A stretch of 13,210 nt of DNA, from assembly GCA_003484865.1 (NCBI GenBank), contig DMZT01000379.1, forward strand, positions 913 to 14,122. The letters are read 5' to 3'. Under the pieces are notes generated by a model that was given only the letters and a program-made list of their open reading frames with translations, did no database searches and was not told the origin of the DNA. The stretch's first letter is position 1, and the number at the start of each line of letters is the position of its first letter. The stretch comes from Stenotrophomonas sp. (GTDB lineage Bacteria; Pseudomonadota; Gammaproteobacteria; Xanthomonadales; Xanthomonadaceae). The translations under genes were made by a program, and so were the position numbers. Shown piece by piece: positions 1 through 6,133 of this stretch.

Positions 1-1722
1 CGCGTTGCCGGTGTTGCCGCAGCTCATGTGGCTCAGGTCGGGATCCTGGGTGACCAGGTTTTCCTGGCGCAGGTCGTAGGCAGCGAGCGTGATCAGGCCG
101 TCGATGCTGGCCGGCTGGTATTTGACGCCGGCCTCCCACTGCTTGCCATAGACCGGATCGAACGCGCGCCGATCAAAACTCTGCAGCGCGCTCGCGGTGG
201 AGGGCTGGAAGGATTCTGCATAGCTGACATAGGGCGTGAAGCCGCTGTCGAACACGTACAGCAGGCCGGCATTGCCTGAGAACGCCTCGCTCTTGATCAC
301 GCTGCGCGGCTGCAGCACCGTCGCACCCGTCACCAGGTTGCGGGTGGTGCTGGAGGAATCATCCTTGGTCCAGTCATACCGGCCGCCGAGGGTCAGGCGC
401 CATCGGCCAAGCGCCAGCTGGTCCTGCAGGTACAGCCCGCTCTGGCGGTTGATGCCTTCGGTGGGGCTCAGCGAGGTGACGCGCGGCGTATACCCGCTGT
501 AGACCGGGTTGAAGATGTCGATCGGTGCCGGGTTGCTCATCGCGCCGCGCACGCCTTCCCAATCGGCCTTCTGCCAATCCCAGCCCAGCAGCAGGGTGTG
601 GTCGACCGCGCCGGTGGCGAAGCGTGCCTGCAGCCGCGTGTCCAGGGTATCGCCATCGGAATCGCCGGTGCCGTAGGTGGCGCGGCGCTTCTGGGTACGG
701 CCATCGGCGTTGAGCGCACCATCGGTGACCACGCCGCGGTACAGCGAATCCACATGCGTGCGTCGCGCGCTCTGGCTCAGGGTGAGGTGATCATTGAACT
801 GGTGCTCGAACAGCCATCCTGCGGTCCACATCGTGCGGTCGAACGTGTTCCAGCTCGGCTCGCCGATGAAGGTGGTGTTCTTCATGTGGCCATACGGCGT
901 GGCGTTGAGCGTGCCGGCCATCGGCAGGAACTGGTAGGTCGAACCGCCGTCATCCTTCTGGTACAGGCCGAGCAGGGTGATGCGGGTGCGCTCGGCCATC
1001 TGCCAGGTGTAGCTGGGCGCCAGGAACCAGTGCTTCTGTGCGGTGTGCTTGATCTGGGTGTCGCCGTCGCGATACAGGCCGACCAGGCGGAACAGGTGGT
1101 CGTTGTCGGCCGTGCCGGCGCCGACGTCGAACGCCGCGTTGTACTGCCCATTGGCATCCACACCCACGCGCAGCTGCTGCTCCTGATCCGGCGTCGGCGT
1201 CTTGCTCACCTGGTTGACCATGCCGCCCGGGGCGACCTGGCCGTACATCACCGCCGACGGGCCCTTGAGCACTTCTACTCGCTCCAGGTTCCAGCTGTCG
1301 AACATGCTGCGGTTCCACTGCGTGCCCTGCGGCGCGCGCATGCCGTCCAGGGTGACGTTGTTCGCCCAGCTGCCGGCATCGAAGCCACGGATGCGGAAGT
1401 CATCCACGCGGTTGTCGATGCCCGAGCTCTCCAGGCTGACACCGGCGACATAGCGCATCGCATCGTTGAGCGACTGCACACCGCGCGCATCCAGTTCCGC
1501 CCGCTCGATCACCGATACCGATTGCGTGGTCTCGGCAAGCGTGGTGTTGGTTTTGGTCGCGCCGCTGATGCTGTTGGCAGCGCGGTAGGCATTGACGCGC
1601 ACCACGTCCAGATCGGTGGCGGTCTGGGCGTAGGCGGCGGGGACCAATGCGGTGGCCAGGCAGGCGAGGGCCAGCAGGTTGGGGCGCAACCGGCGCGGAG
1701 GCAGGGGCAGGGAGCAGGGCAT
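1..1722 (-). CDS. TonB-dependent siderophore receptor, FhuA/ferrichrome type (partial, C-terminus beyond window)
   Basis: Outer-membrane receptor that would import a ferric siderophore using TonB-ExbBD energy. The frame is open from an ATG at 1722 to base 1 (574 codons). An in-frame TGA at 1786-1788 bounds the start, and no other ATG lies between. The N-terminus is an export signal ending in AYA-Q near residue 32, followed by a TonB-box-like DLDVVRV. The plug domain (about residues 55-175) has the phrases VSVIERAELDARG, FRIRGFD and VEVLKGPSAVMYGQ followed by PGGMVNQVSKTP, which are hallmarks of the siderophore-receptor family (TIGR01783 type). The remainder is beta-barrel-like, rich in aromatic and glycine residues. 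Relatives are about 700-750 residues long, so some 130-170 residues lie outside the window. The Shine-Dalgarno is poor. It is transcribed divergently from the EF-G paralogue. The ligand cannot be named from sequence. Confidence 0.95.
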   Translation of the reverse strand, partial: MPCSLPLPPRRLRPNLLALACLATALVPAAYAQTATDLDVVRVNAYRAANSISGATKTNTTLAETTQSVSVIERAELDARGVQSLNDAMRYVAGVSLESSGIDNRVDDFRIRGFDAGSWANNVTLDGMRAPQGTQWNRSMFDSWNLERVEVLKGPSAVMYGQVAPGGMVNQVSKTPTPDQEQQLRVGVDANGQYNAAFDVGAGTADNDHLFRLVGLYRDGDTQIKHTAQKHWFLAPSYTWQMAERTRITLLGLYQKDDGGSTYQFLPMAGTLNATPYGHMKNTTFIGEPSWNTFDRTMWTAGWLFEHQFNDHLTLSQSARRTHVDSLYRGVVTDGALNADGRTQKRRATYGTGDSDGDTLDTRLQARFATGAVDHTLLLGWDWQKADWEGVRGAMSNPAPIDIFNPVYSGYTPRVTSLSPTEGINRQSGLYLQDQLALGRWRLTLGGRYDWTKDDSSSTTRNLVTGATVLQPRSVIKSEAFSGNAGLLYVFDSGFTPYVSYAESFQPSTASALQSFDRRAFDPVYGKQWEAGVKYQPASIDGLITLAAYDLRQENLVTQDPDLSHMSCGNTGNA

Positions 1723-1826
1723 GGGCAACAACTCGAGAACGCGGAGGAAGGGGGCGCTGGCGTGCCGTCTCGTGGTCGTACGGCGTCAGTCTTGCGGGGG
1801 TCGCCGTAGGCGACGCATGGGCCACC

Positions 1827-1854
1827 ATTTTAAGGATTTCCGGTGTATACGCAA
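1827..1854 (-). promoter_or_regulatory. Probable sigma70-type promoter of the siderophore receptor
   Basis: Read on the minus strand, TTGCGT (1849-1854) and TAAAAT (1827-1832) are separated by 16 bases. This predicts a start near 1820 and an untranslated leader of about 95 bases before the ATG at 1722. No convincing 19-bp Fur box overlaps it, although a siderophore receptor would normally be iron-regulated. Confidence 0.4.
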
Positions 1855-1855
1855 T

Positions 1856-1870
1856 TGCGACCCATTCGCA
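1856..1870. promoter_or_regulatory. Inverted repeat just upstream of the receptor promoter
   Basis: TGCGA, five bases, TCGCA: a perfect 5-bp inverted repeat starting two bases upstream of the candidate -35 of the siderophore receptor. The position suits a regulator site. The arms share only the outer TG...CA with a 7-1-7 Fur motif, so calling it a Fur site would be speculation. Confidence 0.3.
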
Positions 1871-1920
1871 TATCTGCGACCGGCTCGATTTGATTGTGCC
1901 AATTTAAGGTTGCATGTTCG

Positions 1921-1937
1921 ACACTGATGCTCAGTGT
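1921..1937. promoter_or_regulatory. 17-bp perfect inverted repeat, candidate operator between divergent promoters
   Basis: ACACTGA-TGC-TCAGTGT has 7-bp arms with no mismatch around a 3-base centre. It lies between the divergent promoters, 24 bases upstream of the forward -35 element and about 65 bases beyond the receptor -35. Size and symmetry are typical of a site for a dimeric repressor or activator. I do not recognise the motif as that of a known regulator. It lacks a T-run, so it is unlikely to be a terminator. Confidence 0.5.
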
Positions 1938-1961
1938 TGCGCTGGTGGTTCGAATAAAGAC

Positions 1962-1989
1962 TTGTAGCCGGCCATCAGAGGTCTACAAT
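1962..1989 (+). promoter_or_regulatory. Sigma70-type promoter of the EF-G paralogue leader
   Basis: TTGTAG (1962-1967), a 16-base spacer and TACAAT (1984-1989) make a good forward promoter. Transcription would start near 1996, giving about 19 bases before the leader ORF ATG at 2015 and about 160 bases before the terminator at 2136-2158. The promoter sits inside a long inverted repeat (1963-1999). Confidence 0.65.
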
Positions 1990-1999
1990 GCCGGCTACA
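1963..1999. repeat. 10-bp perfect inverted repeat straddling the leader promoter
   Basis: TGTAGCCGGC (1963-1972) is matched exactly by its reverse complement GCCGGCTACA (1990-1999), with 17 bases between. The left arm overlaps the -35 element, the -10 lies in the spacer, and the right arm covers the predicted transcription start. The left arm is not transcribed, so this is not an RNA hairpin of this transcript. A DNA-level operator is more likely. The GTAG at the arm recalls Stenotrophomonas palindromic repeats, but the compact stem-loop of those elements is absent. Confidence 0.55.
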
Positions 2000-2014
2000 C
2001 CCCAGGTGACCCAC

Positions 2015-2104
2015 ATGACTTCGATGCCGCTTCTGACGTTTTTTACCCTGACCCGCGATGTCGCGGCACGGGCGCGTCTGCCAATCGGAGTGCGAGGCTG
2101 CTGA
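2015..2104 (+). CDS. 29-codon leader peptide ORF upstream of the EF-G paralogue
   Basis: This short ORF has an ATG preceded at five bases by AGGTGA (2004-2009), an exact match to the anti-Shine-Dalgarno core. It begins MTSMPLLTFFTLTR, continues with an arginine-rich stretch that includes ARAR, and ends RGC. The TGA stop (2102-2104) begins the hairpin at 2102-2119, and an intrinsic terminator follows 31 bases after the stop. This order of promoter, strong SD, short ORF, hairpin and terminator is that of a ribosome-sensing attenuator. Codons 8-13 are ACG TTT TTT ACC CTG ACC, with two adjacent Phe codons and three Thr. That run is too short to identify an amino-acid signal with confidence. R-A-R at codons 19-21 matches the charged-X-charged motif at which macrolides arrest ribosomes, but short arginine runs are common. 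It could also be a chance ORF. Conservation has not been tested. Confidence 0.55.
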   Translation: MTSMPLLTFFTLTRDVAARARLPIGVRGC

Positions 2105-2119
2105 CCGGAACACCGGTCA
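2102..2119 (+). promoter_or_regulatory. Hairpin beginning at the leader stop codon
   Basis: TGACCGG-AACA-CCGGTCA is a perfect 7-bp stem with a 4-base loop, and its first three bases are the leader ORF stop codon. A terminating ribosome would cover it. The 3' arm CCGGT (2113-2117) can alternatively pair with ACCGG (2144-2148), which lies across the terminator loop and 3' arm. Confidence 0.5.
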
Positions 2120-2135
2120 CCCTGGACCCCACGCA

Positions 2136-2158
2136 GAGCGCCCACCGGGCGCTCTTTT
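2136..2158 (+). terminator. Intrinsic terminator (probable attenuator) before the EF-G paralogue
   Basis: GAGCGCCC-ACC-GGGCGCTC is a perfect 8-bp GC-rich stem followed by TTTT, a CG, then TTT. It stands between a good promoter (1962-1989) and the EF-G gene with no other complete gene in between, so it should gate transcription into that gene. GGGCGC at 2070-2075, inside the leader ORF, is complementary to GCGCCC at 2138-2143 in the 5' arm, giving a possible antiterminator pairing. Confidence 0.8.
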
Positions 2159-2197
2159 CGTTTCCACGTAGCAGAACTGTCTGAAGGAGAACGTGCC

Positions 2198-2242
2198 ATG
2201 CACCAGATCGCCGAGCCCCAAACCTGGCCGCACGCCCGTTAG
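2198..2242 (+). CDS. 14-codon upstream ORF with a strong Shine-Dalgarno
   Basis: This ORF encodes MHQIAEPQTWPHAR. It has GAAGGAG (2183-2189) eight bases before its ATG, the best ribosome-binding site in the leader and better than that of the EF-G gene itself. Its TAG stop (2240-2242) lies at the tip of the hairpin 2227-2260, so a ribosome translating it would melt that stem. It ends 47 bases before the EF-G ATG. It resembles no N-terminus of EF-G, so it is not an obvious frameshifted extension. It is probably a second regulatory ORF, or a real micropeptide of unknown role. Confidence 0.45.
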   Translation: MHQIAEPQTWPHAR

Positions 2243-2260
2243 CCAACGGCGGCGTGCGGC
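2227..2260 (+). promoter_or_regulatory. 14-bp hairpin between upstream ORF and EF-G start
   Basis: GCCGCACGCC (2227-2236) pairs with GGCGTGCGGC (2251-2260). The helix continues as CGTT (2237-2240) with AACG (2245-2248) across a two-base bulge (2249-2250), closing on the loop AGCC. There is no T-run, so it is not an intrinsic terminator. It overlaps the last codons and stop of the 14-codon ORF and ends 29 bases before the EF-G ATG, which suggests translational control or transcript processing. Confidence 0.55.
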
Positions 2261-2289
2261 TCCCCGATGTTGGCAGCGAGACCTATCCC

Positions 2290-4332
2290 ATGAACACCCA
2301 TACCCAGACCCTTACCCTCCGGCGCAACCTCGGCATCATTGCCCACATCGACGCCGGCAAAACCACCCTCACCGAGCGGCTGTTGTGGAAAACCGGCGAG
2401 ATCCATCGCGTCGGTGAGGTGCATGACGGCGCGGCGACCACCGATTTCTCGGCGATCGAACGCGAGCGTGGCATCACCATCGGCGCGGCCGCCGTGCAGG
2501 CCCATTGGGCACCGCGCGACCAGCCGATCCATCACCTGACCCTGATCGACACCCCCGGCCACATCGATTTCGCGATCGAAGTGGAACGGTCCCTGCGCGT
2601 GCTTGATGGCGCGGTCGCGGTGTTCTCCGCGGTGGACGGGGTGCAGCCCCAGTCCGAATCGGTCTGGCGCCAGGCGCGTCGCCACGGTGTGCCGCTGATT
2701 GCCTTCGCCAACAAGATGGACCGCACCGGGGCGTCCTTCGAACGCGTGCTGACCCAGCTGCGCGAGAAGCTGCGTGCCACGCCGTGGGCGCTCGGCGTGC
2801 CGATCGGGACGGAAAGCCAGTTCAACGGCTGGGTGGACCTGGTCGACCGCAGCACCGTGCATTGGGATGACAAGGGCACTGCCTTGCGTCATGCCTGGAC
2901 GACCGATGAGGCTGCCCAGTGGATGCCGCAGCGCGAGGCGCTGATCGAGGCCGTGGCCGATGCCGACGACGTGCTGGCCCAGGCGTGGCTGGAAGGCGCG
3001 CCAATCGACAACGCACAGCTGCGCGCGGCGATCCGTCGCGGCACCCTGGCCGGTGCGGGCGTCCCGGTGCTGGCCGGCGCCGCGTTCAAGAGCAAGGGCG
3101 TTGAGACGCTGCTGGATGCGGTGGTCGACTATCTGCCCTCGCCATTGGATCGGCCGGCGGTGGTGGCCACCGAGAACGGCAACGACGTGCTGCTGCCACC
3201 GGACCCGGATGGCCCGCTTGCGGCGCTGCTGTTCAAGATCACGCACCAGAACCACGGTGCGCTGAGCTTCGTGCGGGTGTACTCGGGCACGCTGAAGGTG
3301 GGTGATGCACTGGCCAGTTCACAGCATCCGCAGGGGCGGCGTGTCAGTCGCCTGGTGCGGGTGCAGGCCGACCAGACCCACGACATCAAGCAGGCCGTGG
3401 CCGGTGACATCGTCGCAGTGCTGGGCTGGAAGGATGCGGTCAGTGGTGAAACGCTGAGTGCGCCCTCGCGCCCGCTGCTGCTCGATACGATCCAGGCGCA
3501 GCATGCGGTGCTGGCATGGCGGTTGACGGCGGAGAAGGCCTCGGACCTGATCCGCGTCAGCCAAGGGTTGGCCAGCCTGGCGCAGGAGGATCCGTCGTTC
3601 CGTGTCGACACCGATGCGGACAGCGGTGAAACCCTGATCTGGGGCATGGGCGAGCTGCATCTGGAGGTGATGGTCGAGCGTCTGCGCACGGAGTGGGGCG
3701 TCACCATCCGCACCGGTGAGCCGCGCGTGGCCTACCAGGAAACGCCGAAGCGCGCGGTACAGCGGGTGGAGGGCAAGGTCGCCAAGCAGACCGGCGGCCA
3801 GGGCCAGTTCGCCCAGGTGCTGATCGATGTGACGCCGCGCGAGGATGGCGAGGTGACCTTCGTCGACCGCACCGTCGGCGGTGCGATCCCGCGCGGGTTC
3901 GTCAACGCGGTGGAGAAGGGCGTTCGCGCGGCATTGGGCGAAGGCCCGCTGGGCCATCCGGTGGTCGGTATCGAGGTGACGCTGGTCGATGGCCAGACCC
4001 ACGTCAAGGACTCCTCGGACATGGCCTTCCACCGCGCTGGCAGTGAGGCGGTGAAAGCCGCGCTGGCCGAGGCGGGCACGCAGCTGCTGGAGCCGGTGAT
4101 GGAAATCGCCATCCACGCGCCGTCGGCGAACGTCGGCGATGTGGTGGGCGACCTCAACCGCCGCAGCGGGCGGGTGGCCTCGATCGAGGACCAGGATGGG
4201 CAGGCGGAAGTGCTCGGCTATGCACCGCTGGCGCGACTGGGTGGCTACACCACCTCGCTGCGTTCGCTGACCCAAGGGCGCGCGTCCAGCGACATGCGCT
4301 TGAATGGGTATGAGGCGGCGCAGACGGCCTGA
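2290..4332 (+). CDS. Elongation factor G paralogue (EF-G2-like translational GTPase)
   Basis: A ribosomal translocase-family GTPase of 680 residues, slightly short of the usual ~700. The G motifs are intact: AHIDAGKTT (18-26), RERGITI in switch I, DTPGH (87-91), NKMD (141-144) and an SAFK-like AGAAFKSKG. Domain IV keeps the GGQGQF loop, and H571 in THVKDSS aligns with the tip histidine of E. coli EF-G (His583), so translocase activity is possible. A domain V-type GDVVGDLNRRSGRV and the closing LRSLTQGRAS are EF-G-like. It is not in a rpsL-rpsG-fusA-tufA context, so it is probably a second copy. I start it at ATG 2290, because a GTG at 2254 lies inside the hairpin arm. No good SD precedes 2290. 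The upstream leader and terminator imply attenuation. The closing tip differs from Tet(M)-type protection proteins, which are shorter, so drug resistance is only a hypothesis. Confidence 0.95.
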   Translation: MNTHTQTLTLRRNLGIIAHIDAGKTTLTERLLWKTGEIHRVGEVHDGAATTDFSAIERERGITIGAAAVQAHWAPRDQPIHHLTLIDTPGHIDFAIEVERSLRVLDGAVAVFSAVDGVQPQSESVWRQARRHGVPLIAFANKMDRTGASFERVLTQLREKLRATPWALGVPIGTESQFNGWVDLVDRSTVHWDDKGTALRHAWTTDEAAQWMPQREALIEAVADADDVLAQAWLEGAPIDNAQLRAAIRRGTLAGAGVPVLAGAAFKSKGVETLLDAVVDYLPSPLDRPAVVATENGNDVLLPPDPDGPLAALLFKITHQNHGALSFVRVYSGTLKVGDALASSQHPQGRRVSRLVRVQADQTHDIKQAVAGDIVAVLGWKDAVSGETLSAPSRPLLLDTIQAQHAVLAWRLTAEKASDLIRVSQGLASLAQEDPSFRVDTDADSGETLIWGMGELHLEVMVERLRTEWGVTIRTGEPRVAYQETPKRAVQRVEGKVAKQTGGQGQFAQVLIDVTPREDGEVTFVDRTVGGAIPRGFVNAVEKGVRAALGEGPLGHPVVGIEVTLVDGQTHVKDSSDMAFHRAGSEAVKAALAEAGTQLLEPVMEIAIHAPSANVGDVVGDLNRRSGRVASIEDQDGQAEVLGYAPLARLGGYTTSLRSLTQGRASSDMRLNGYEAAQTA

Positions 4333-4350
4333 CCGTCGATGTGGAACGAG

Positions 4351-4379
4351 AAGAGGGCCGGGCAACCGGTCCTCTTTTT
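4351..4379 (+). terminator. Intrinsic terminator after the EF-G paralogue
   Basis: AAGAGGGCCGG (4351-4361), loop GCAA, and CCGGTCCTCTT (4366-4376) form an 11-bp stem with one G-T pair, then a run of T to 4379. It lies 18 bases past the EF-G stop, so the EF-G gene is probably monocistronic. Confidence 0.85.
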
Positions 4380-4427
4380 CCGTGTCAGCGTTGGTAGTCC
4401 GCACAGCGCCGGATGCCCGCCCGCAGC

Positions 4428-4433
4428 TAGAAT
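4428..4433 (+). promoter_or_regulatory. Candidate -10 element of the zinc hydrolase gene
   Basis: TAGAAT lies 64 bases before the ATG at 4498, downstream of the EF-G terminator, where a promoter is needed. I see no convincing -35 hexamer 16-18 bases upstream, so this is weak. Confidence 0.3.
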
Positions 4434-4497
4434 GTCTGCCGCAATGTCGCACGCAGCCAACGGCCGCAGCGACCGGATTTTTCCTTGGAGTACGGCC

Positions 4498-5424
4498 ATG
4501 AGCAACACGCATTTTTATCCGATCGGCACCCCCGGCCAGCCGTGGGGCGATGCCGAACGGGCCCAGTGGCGCGCCAATCAGCAGCGCCAGCGCAGCTACC
4601 ACGACGATGTGGTGGCCGCGCTCGAGCGCCTGGGCGAGCGTTTCGATGTGGTGCAGTACGGCCAGCTGGACTACGCGCCGGATCATTACCCGCTGTTTGC
4701 GGTGGTCAGCCATGCGTGGGATCCGGCACTGCCGACCGCGCTGGTGACCGGCGGCGTGCATGGCTATGAAACCAGCGGCGTGCATGGCGCGCTGCAGTTC
4801 CTCGATCAGCATGCCGAGGCGTATGCGGGCCGTATCAATCTGATCGTCGCGCCCTGCGTCAGCCCGTGGGGCTATGAGCGCATCCAGCGCTGGAATCCCG
4901 ATGCGATCGATCCCAACCGCAGCTTCCGCGGTGAGGGCCAGATCGAAGAAGCGGCCTCGTTGATGCGCTGGATGGCCGCGCGTGGCGATGATCTGCTGGT
5001 GCACCTGGACCTGCATGAAACGACCGACAGCGATCTGCATGAGTTCGATCCGGCGCGCTGCGCCCGCGATGGCATCGCCCTGGTGCCGGACATCATTCCC
5101 GATGGCTTCTACGTGATCGGCAACAGCGAAGATCCGCAGCCGGCGTTCCAGCAGGCGTTGATCGCCGCGGTGGAGAGGATCACGCACATCGCCCCTGCCG
5201 ACGCCAATGGCGAGCTGATCGGCATGCCGCTGCAGTCACCGGGCGTGGTCTGGGGCGAATCGCGTTCGATCGGCGCCTGCGCCGGGTTCACCGACGCGCT
5301 GTACGCCACCACCACCGAGGTTTACCCGGACAGCCCGCGGACCTCGCCGCAGGAATGCAACGATGCGCAGGTCGCGGCGGTATGCGCTGGCCTGGATTTC
5401 GCCCTGGCACATCCGCGCGCCTGA
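4498..5424 (+). CDS. M14-family / aspartoacylase-like zinc hydrolase
   Basis: A 308-residue cytoplasmic protein with no signal peptide. The metal site is readable: H88 and E91 in GGVHGYETSG (the HxxE zinc motif) and H173 in HLDLHETTDSD, where DLHxT is typical of succinylglutamate desuccinylase and aspartoacylase relatives. DPNR at 138-141 matches the Asn-Arg substrate-carboxylate motif, and E274 in TTEVYPD is the likely catalytic glutamate. It should remove an acidic or amino-acid end group from a small peptide or N-acyl amino acid, but the substrate is not evident. I start it at ATG 4498 because TTGGAG precedes it at 8 bases. The frame is open back to 4339, but that part overlaps the EF-G terminator and is not protein-like. 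Terminators and promoters suggest it is transcribed alone, and no partner in arginine or peptidoglycan metabolism is adjacent. Confidence 0.9.
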   Translation: MSNTHFYPIGTPGQPWGDAERAQWRANQQRQRSYHDDVVAALERLGERFDVVQYGQLDYAPDHYPLFAVVSHAWDPALPTALVTGGVHGYETSGVHGALQFLDQHAEAYAGRINLIVAPCVSPWGYERIQRWNPDAIDPNRSFRGEGQIEEAASLMRWMAARGDDLLVHLDLHETTDSDLHEFDPARCARDGIALVPDIIPDGFYVIGNSEDPQPAFQQALIAAVERITHIAPADANGELIGMPLQSPGVVWGESRSIGACAGFTDALYATTTEVYPDSPRTSPQECNDAQVAAVCAGLDFALAHPRA

Positions 5425-5455
5425 TCGCCCCCCGTTCCCGCCCCCCGCCGGCGCG

Positions 5456-5484
5456 CTGGTGCCAAGGCGCCCGTGCGCTATCAT
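5456..5484 (+). promoter_or_regulatory. Candidate promoter of the sigma-kinase operon
   Basis: TATCAT (5479-5484) is a good -10. CTGGTG (5456-5461) at 17 bases is a poor -35. It would give a leader of about 50 bases before ATG 5543. I find no GGAAC-type ECF -35, so autoregulation by the adjacent sigma factor is not evident here. Confidence 0.35.
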
Positions 5485-5542
5485 CGGCCATCAGGGACGG
5501 GGGCGTCTGGCCGGAGAGGCTGGCGTCTTGGGAGCGGGGATG

Positions 5543-6100
5543 ATGAGTGGCGATGTCACGCAGTGGCTGCACCGGTGGCGGCGCGGGGATCCGCAGGCGC
5601 AGGCGCATCTGTTTGATCTGATCTATCCCGCGCTGCGCGAGATGGCAGCAGCCCGTATCGGCCAGCGCCATGCCGACGTGACCCTGCGGCCGACCGCGTT
5701 GATGCATGAAGCGCTGTTGCGGGTGATGGGCTCGGACGTGGAGTTCGTGGATCGCGCGCACTTCCTCGCGCTGGCGGCCTTGAAGATGCGCGCGGTGCTG
5801 GTGGATTTTGCGCGCAGTGGCGCGGCAGCCAAGCGCGGGGCCGGGGCGTGGAACCTGACCTTGTCGCATGCTGATCAGGACGTGCCCTATGCGCCGACCT
5901 GCGACTACGAGGTCCTGGCGCTGCACCAGGCGTTGAACCAGCTCGCCGGGCACGATGAGCGCGCCGCACGTGCGGTGGAATACATGTATTTCGGCGGGAT
6001 GGACCGCCAGGAAATCGCGGTCGTGCTGGAGGTGTCGGTGCCGACGGTCGACCGCGATCTGCGCTTTGCGAAGGCTTGGCTCAATCAGCGCCTGGCCTGA
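5543..6100 (+). CDS. ECF sigma factor, TIGR02999 / ECF43-like, kinase-linked
   Basis: A 185-residue extracytoplasmic-function sigma factor that would direct RNA polymerase to a dedicated promoter set. Region 2 spans about residues 6-85 and region 4 about 120-185, with the helix-turn-helix phrase FGGMDRQEIAVVLEVSVPTV followed by RDLRFAKAWL, the pattern of the TIGR02999 family. Region 2.2, where most ECF factors read D-A-E-D, reads TLRPTALMHEAL, so a threonine (T51) replaces acidic residues. In related ECF43 proteins (Vibrio EcfP with PknT, Xanthomonas EcfK with PknS) phosphorylation of this region by a partner kinase is reported to activate the sigma factor. That is family knowledge, not shown here. 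ATG 5543 sits 8 bases after GGAG; ATG 5540 immediately upstream is possible. The kinase gene follows 33 bases later, and no anti-sigma gene is present. Confidence 0.92.
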   Translation: MSGDVTQWLHRWRRGDPQAQAHLFDLIYPALREMAAARIGQRHADVTLRPTALMHEALLRVMGSDVEFVDRAHFLALAALKMRAVLVDFARSGAAAKRGAGAWNLTLSHADQDVPYAPTCDYEVLALHQALNQLAGHDERAARAVEYMYFGGMDRQEIAVVLEVSVPTVDRDLRFAKAWLNQRLA

Positions 6101-6133
6101 TCGGGGGCGTTATCGTGACAGGGGGATGGGGCA

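Noticed and set aside
598..1809. A 403-codon open frame on the plus strand
   Set aside because: It lies antisense to the siderophore receptor, whose protein has clear domains. Its translation is Val/Arg/His-rich and domain-free, as expected for a mirror frame in GC-rich DNA.
1786..1818. A 10-codon ORF (MRRLRRPPQD) upstream of the siderophore receptor
   Set aside because: It starts within a few bases of the predicted transcription start, has only a marginal Shine-Dalgarno and lies 63 bases before the receptor ATG. Not distinguishable from chance.
1963..1999. A Stenotrophomonas GTAG (SMAG-type) dispersed palindrome
   Set aside because: The GTAG is present, but the compact stem-loop next to it is not. 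The arms are 17 bases apart around a promoter.
1894..2184. A 96-codon plus-strand frame across the leader region
   Set aside because: It starts upstream of the likely promoter, lacks a Shine-Dalgarno, runs through the terminator stem and shows no protein-like pattern.
2254..2289. GTG start giving EF-G 12 extra residues
   Set aside because: The GTG is in the 3' arm of a strong hairpin, and the extra residues are not EF-G-like. ATG 2290 gives the usual short N-terminus before the P-loop.
4339..4497. Extended N-terminus of the zinc hydrolase
   Set aside because: The extension overlaps the EF-G terminator and is not protein-like. ATG 4498 has a good Shine-Dalgarno.
3319..5187. A 622-codon minus-strand frame crossing two genes
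   Set aside because: It runs antisense through EF-G, its terminator and the hydrolase. The sequence is low-complexity His/Arg-rich with no recognisable domain.
5363..5542. Extended N-terminus of the sigma factor
   Set aside because: It would overlap the hydrolase gene by 62 bases and adds a Pro/Arg-rich stretch. GGAG sits correctly before ATG 5543.
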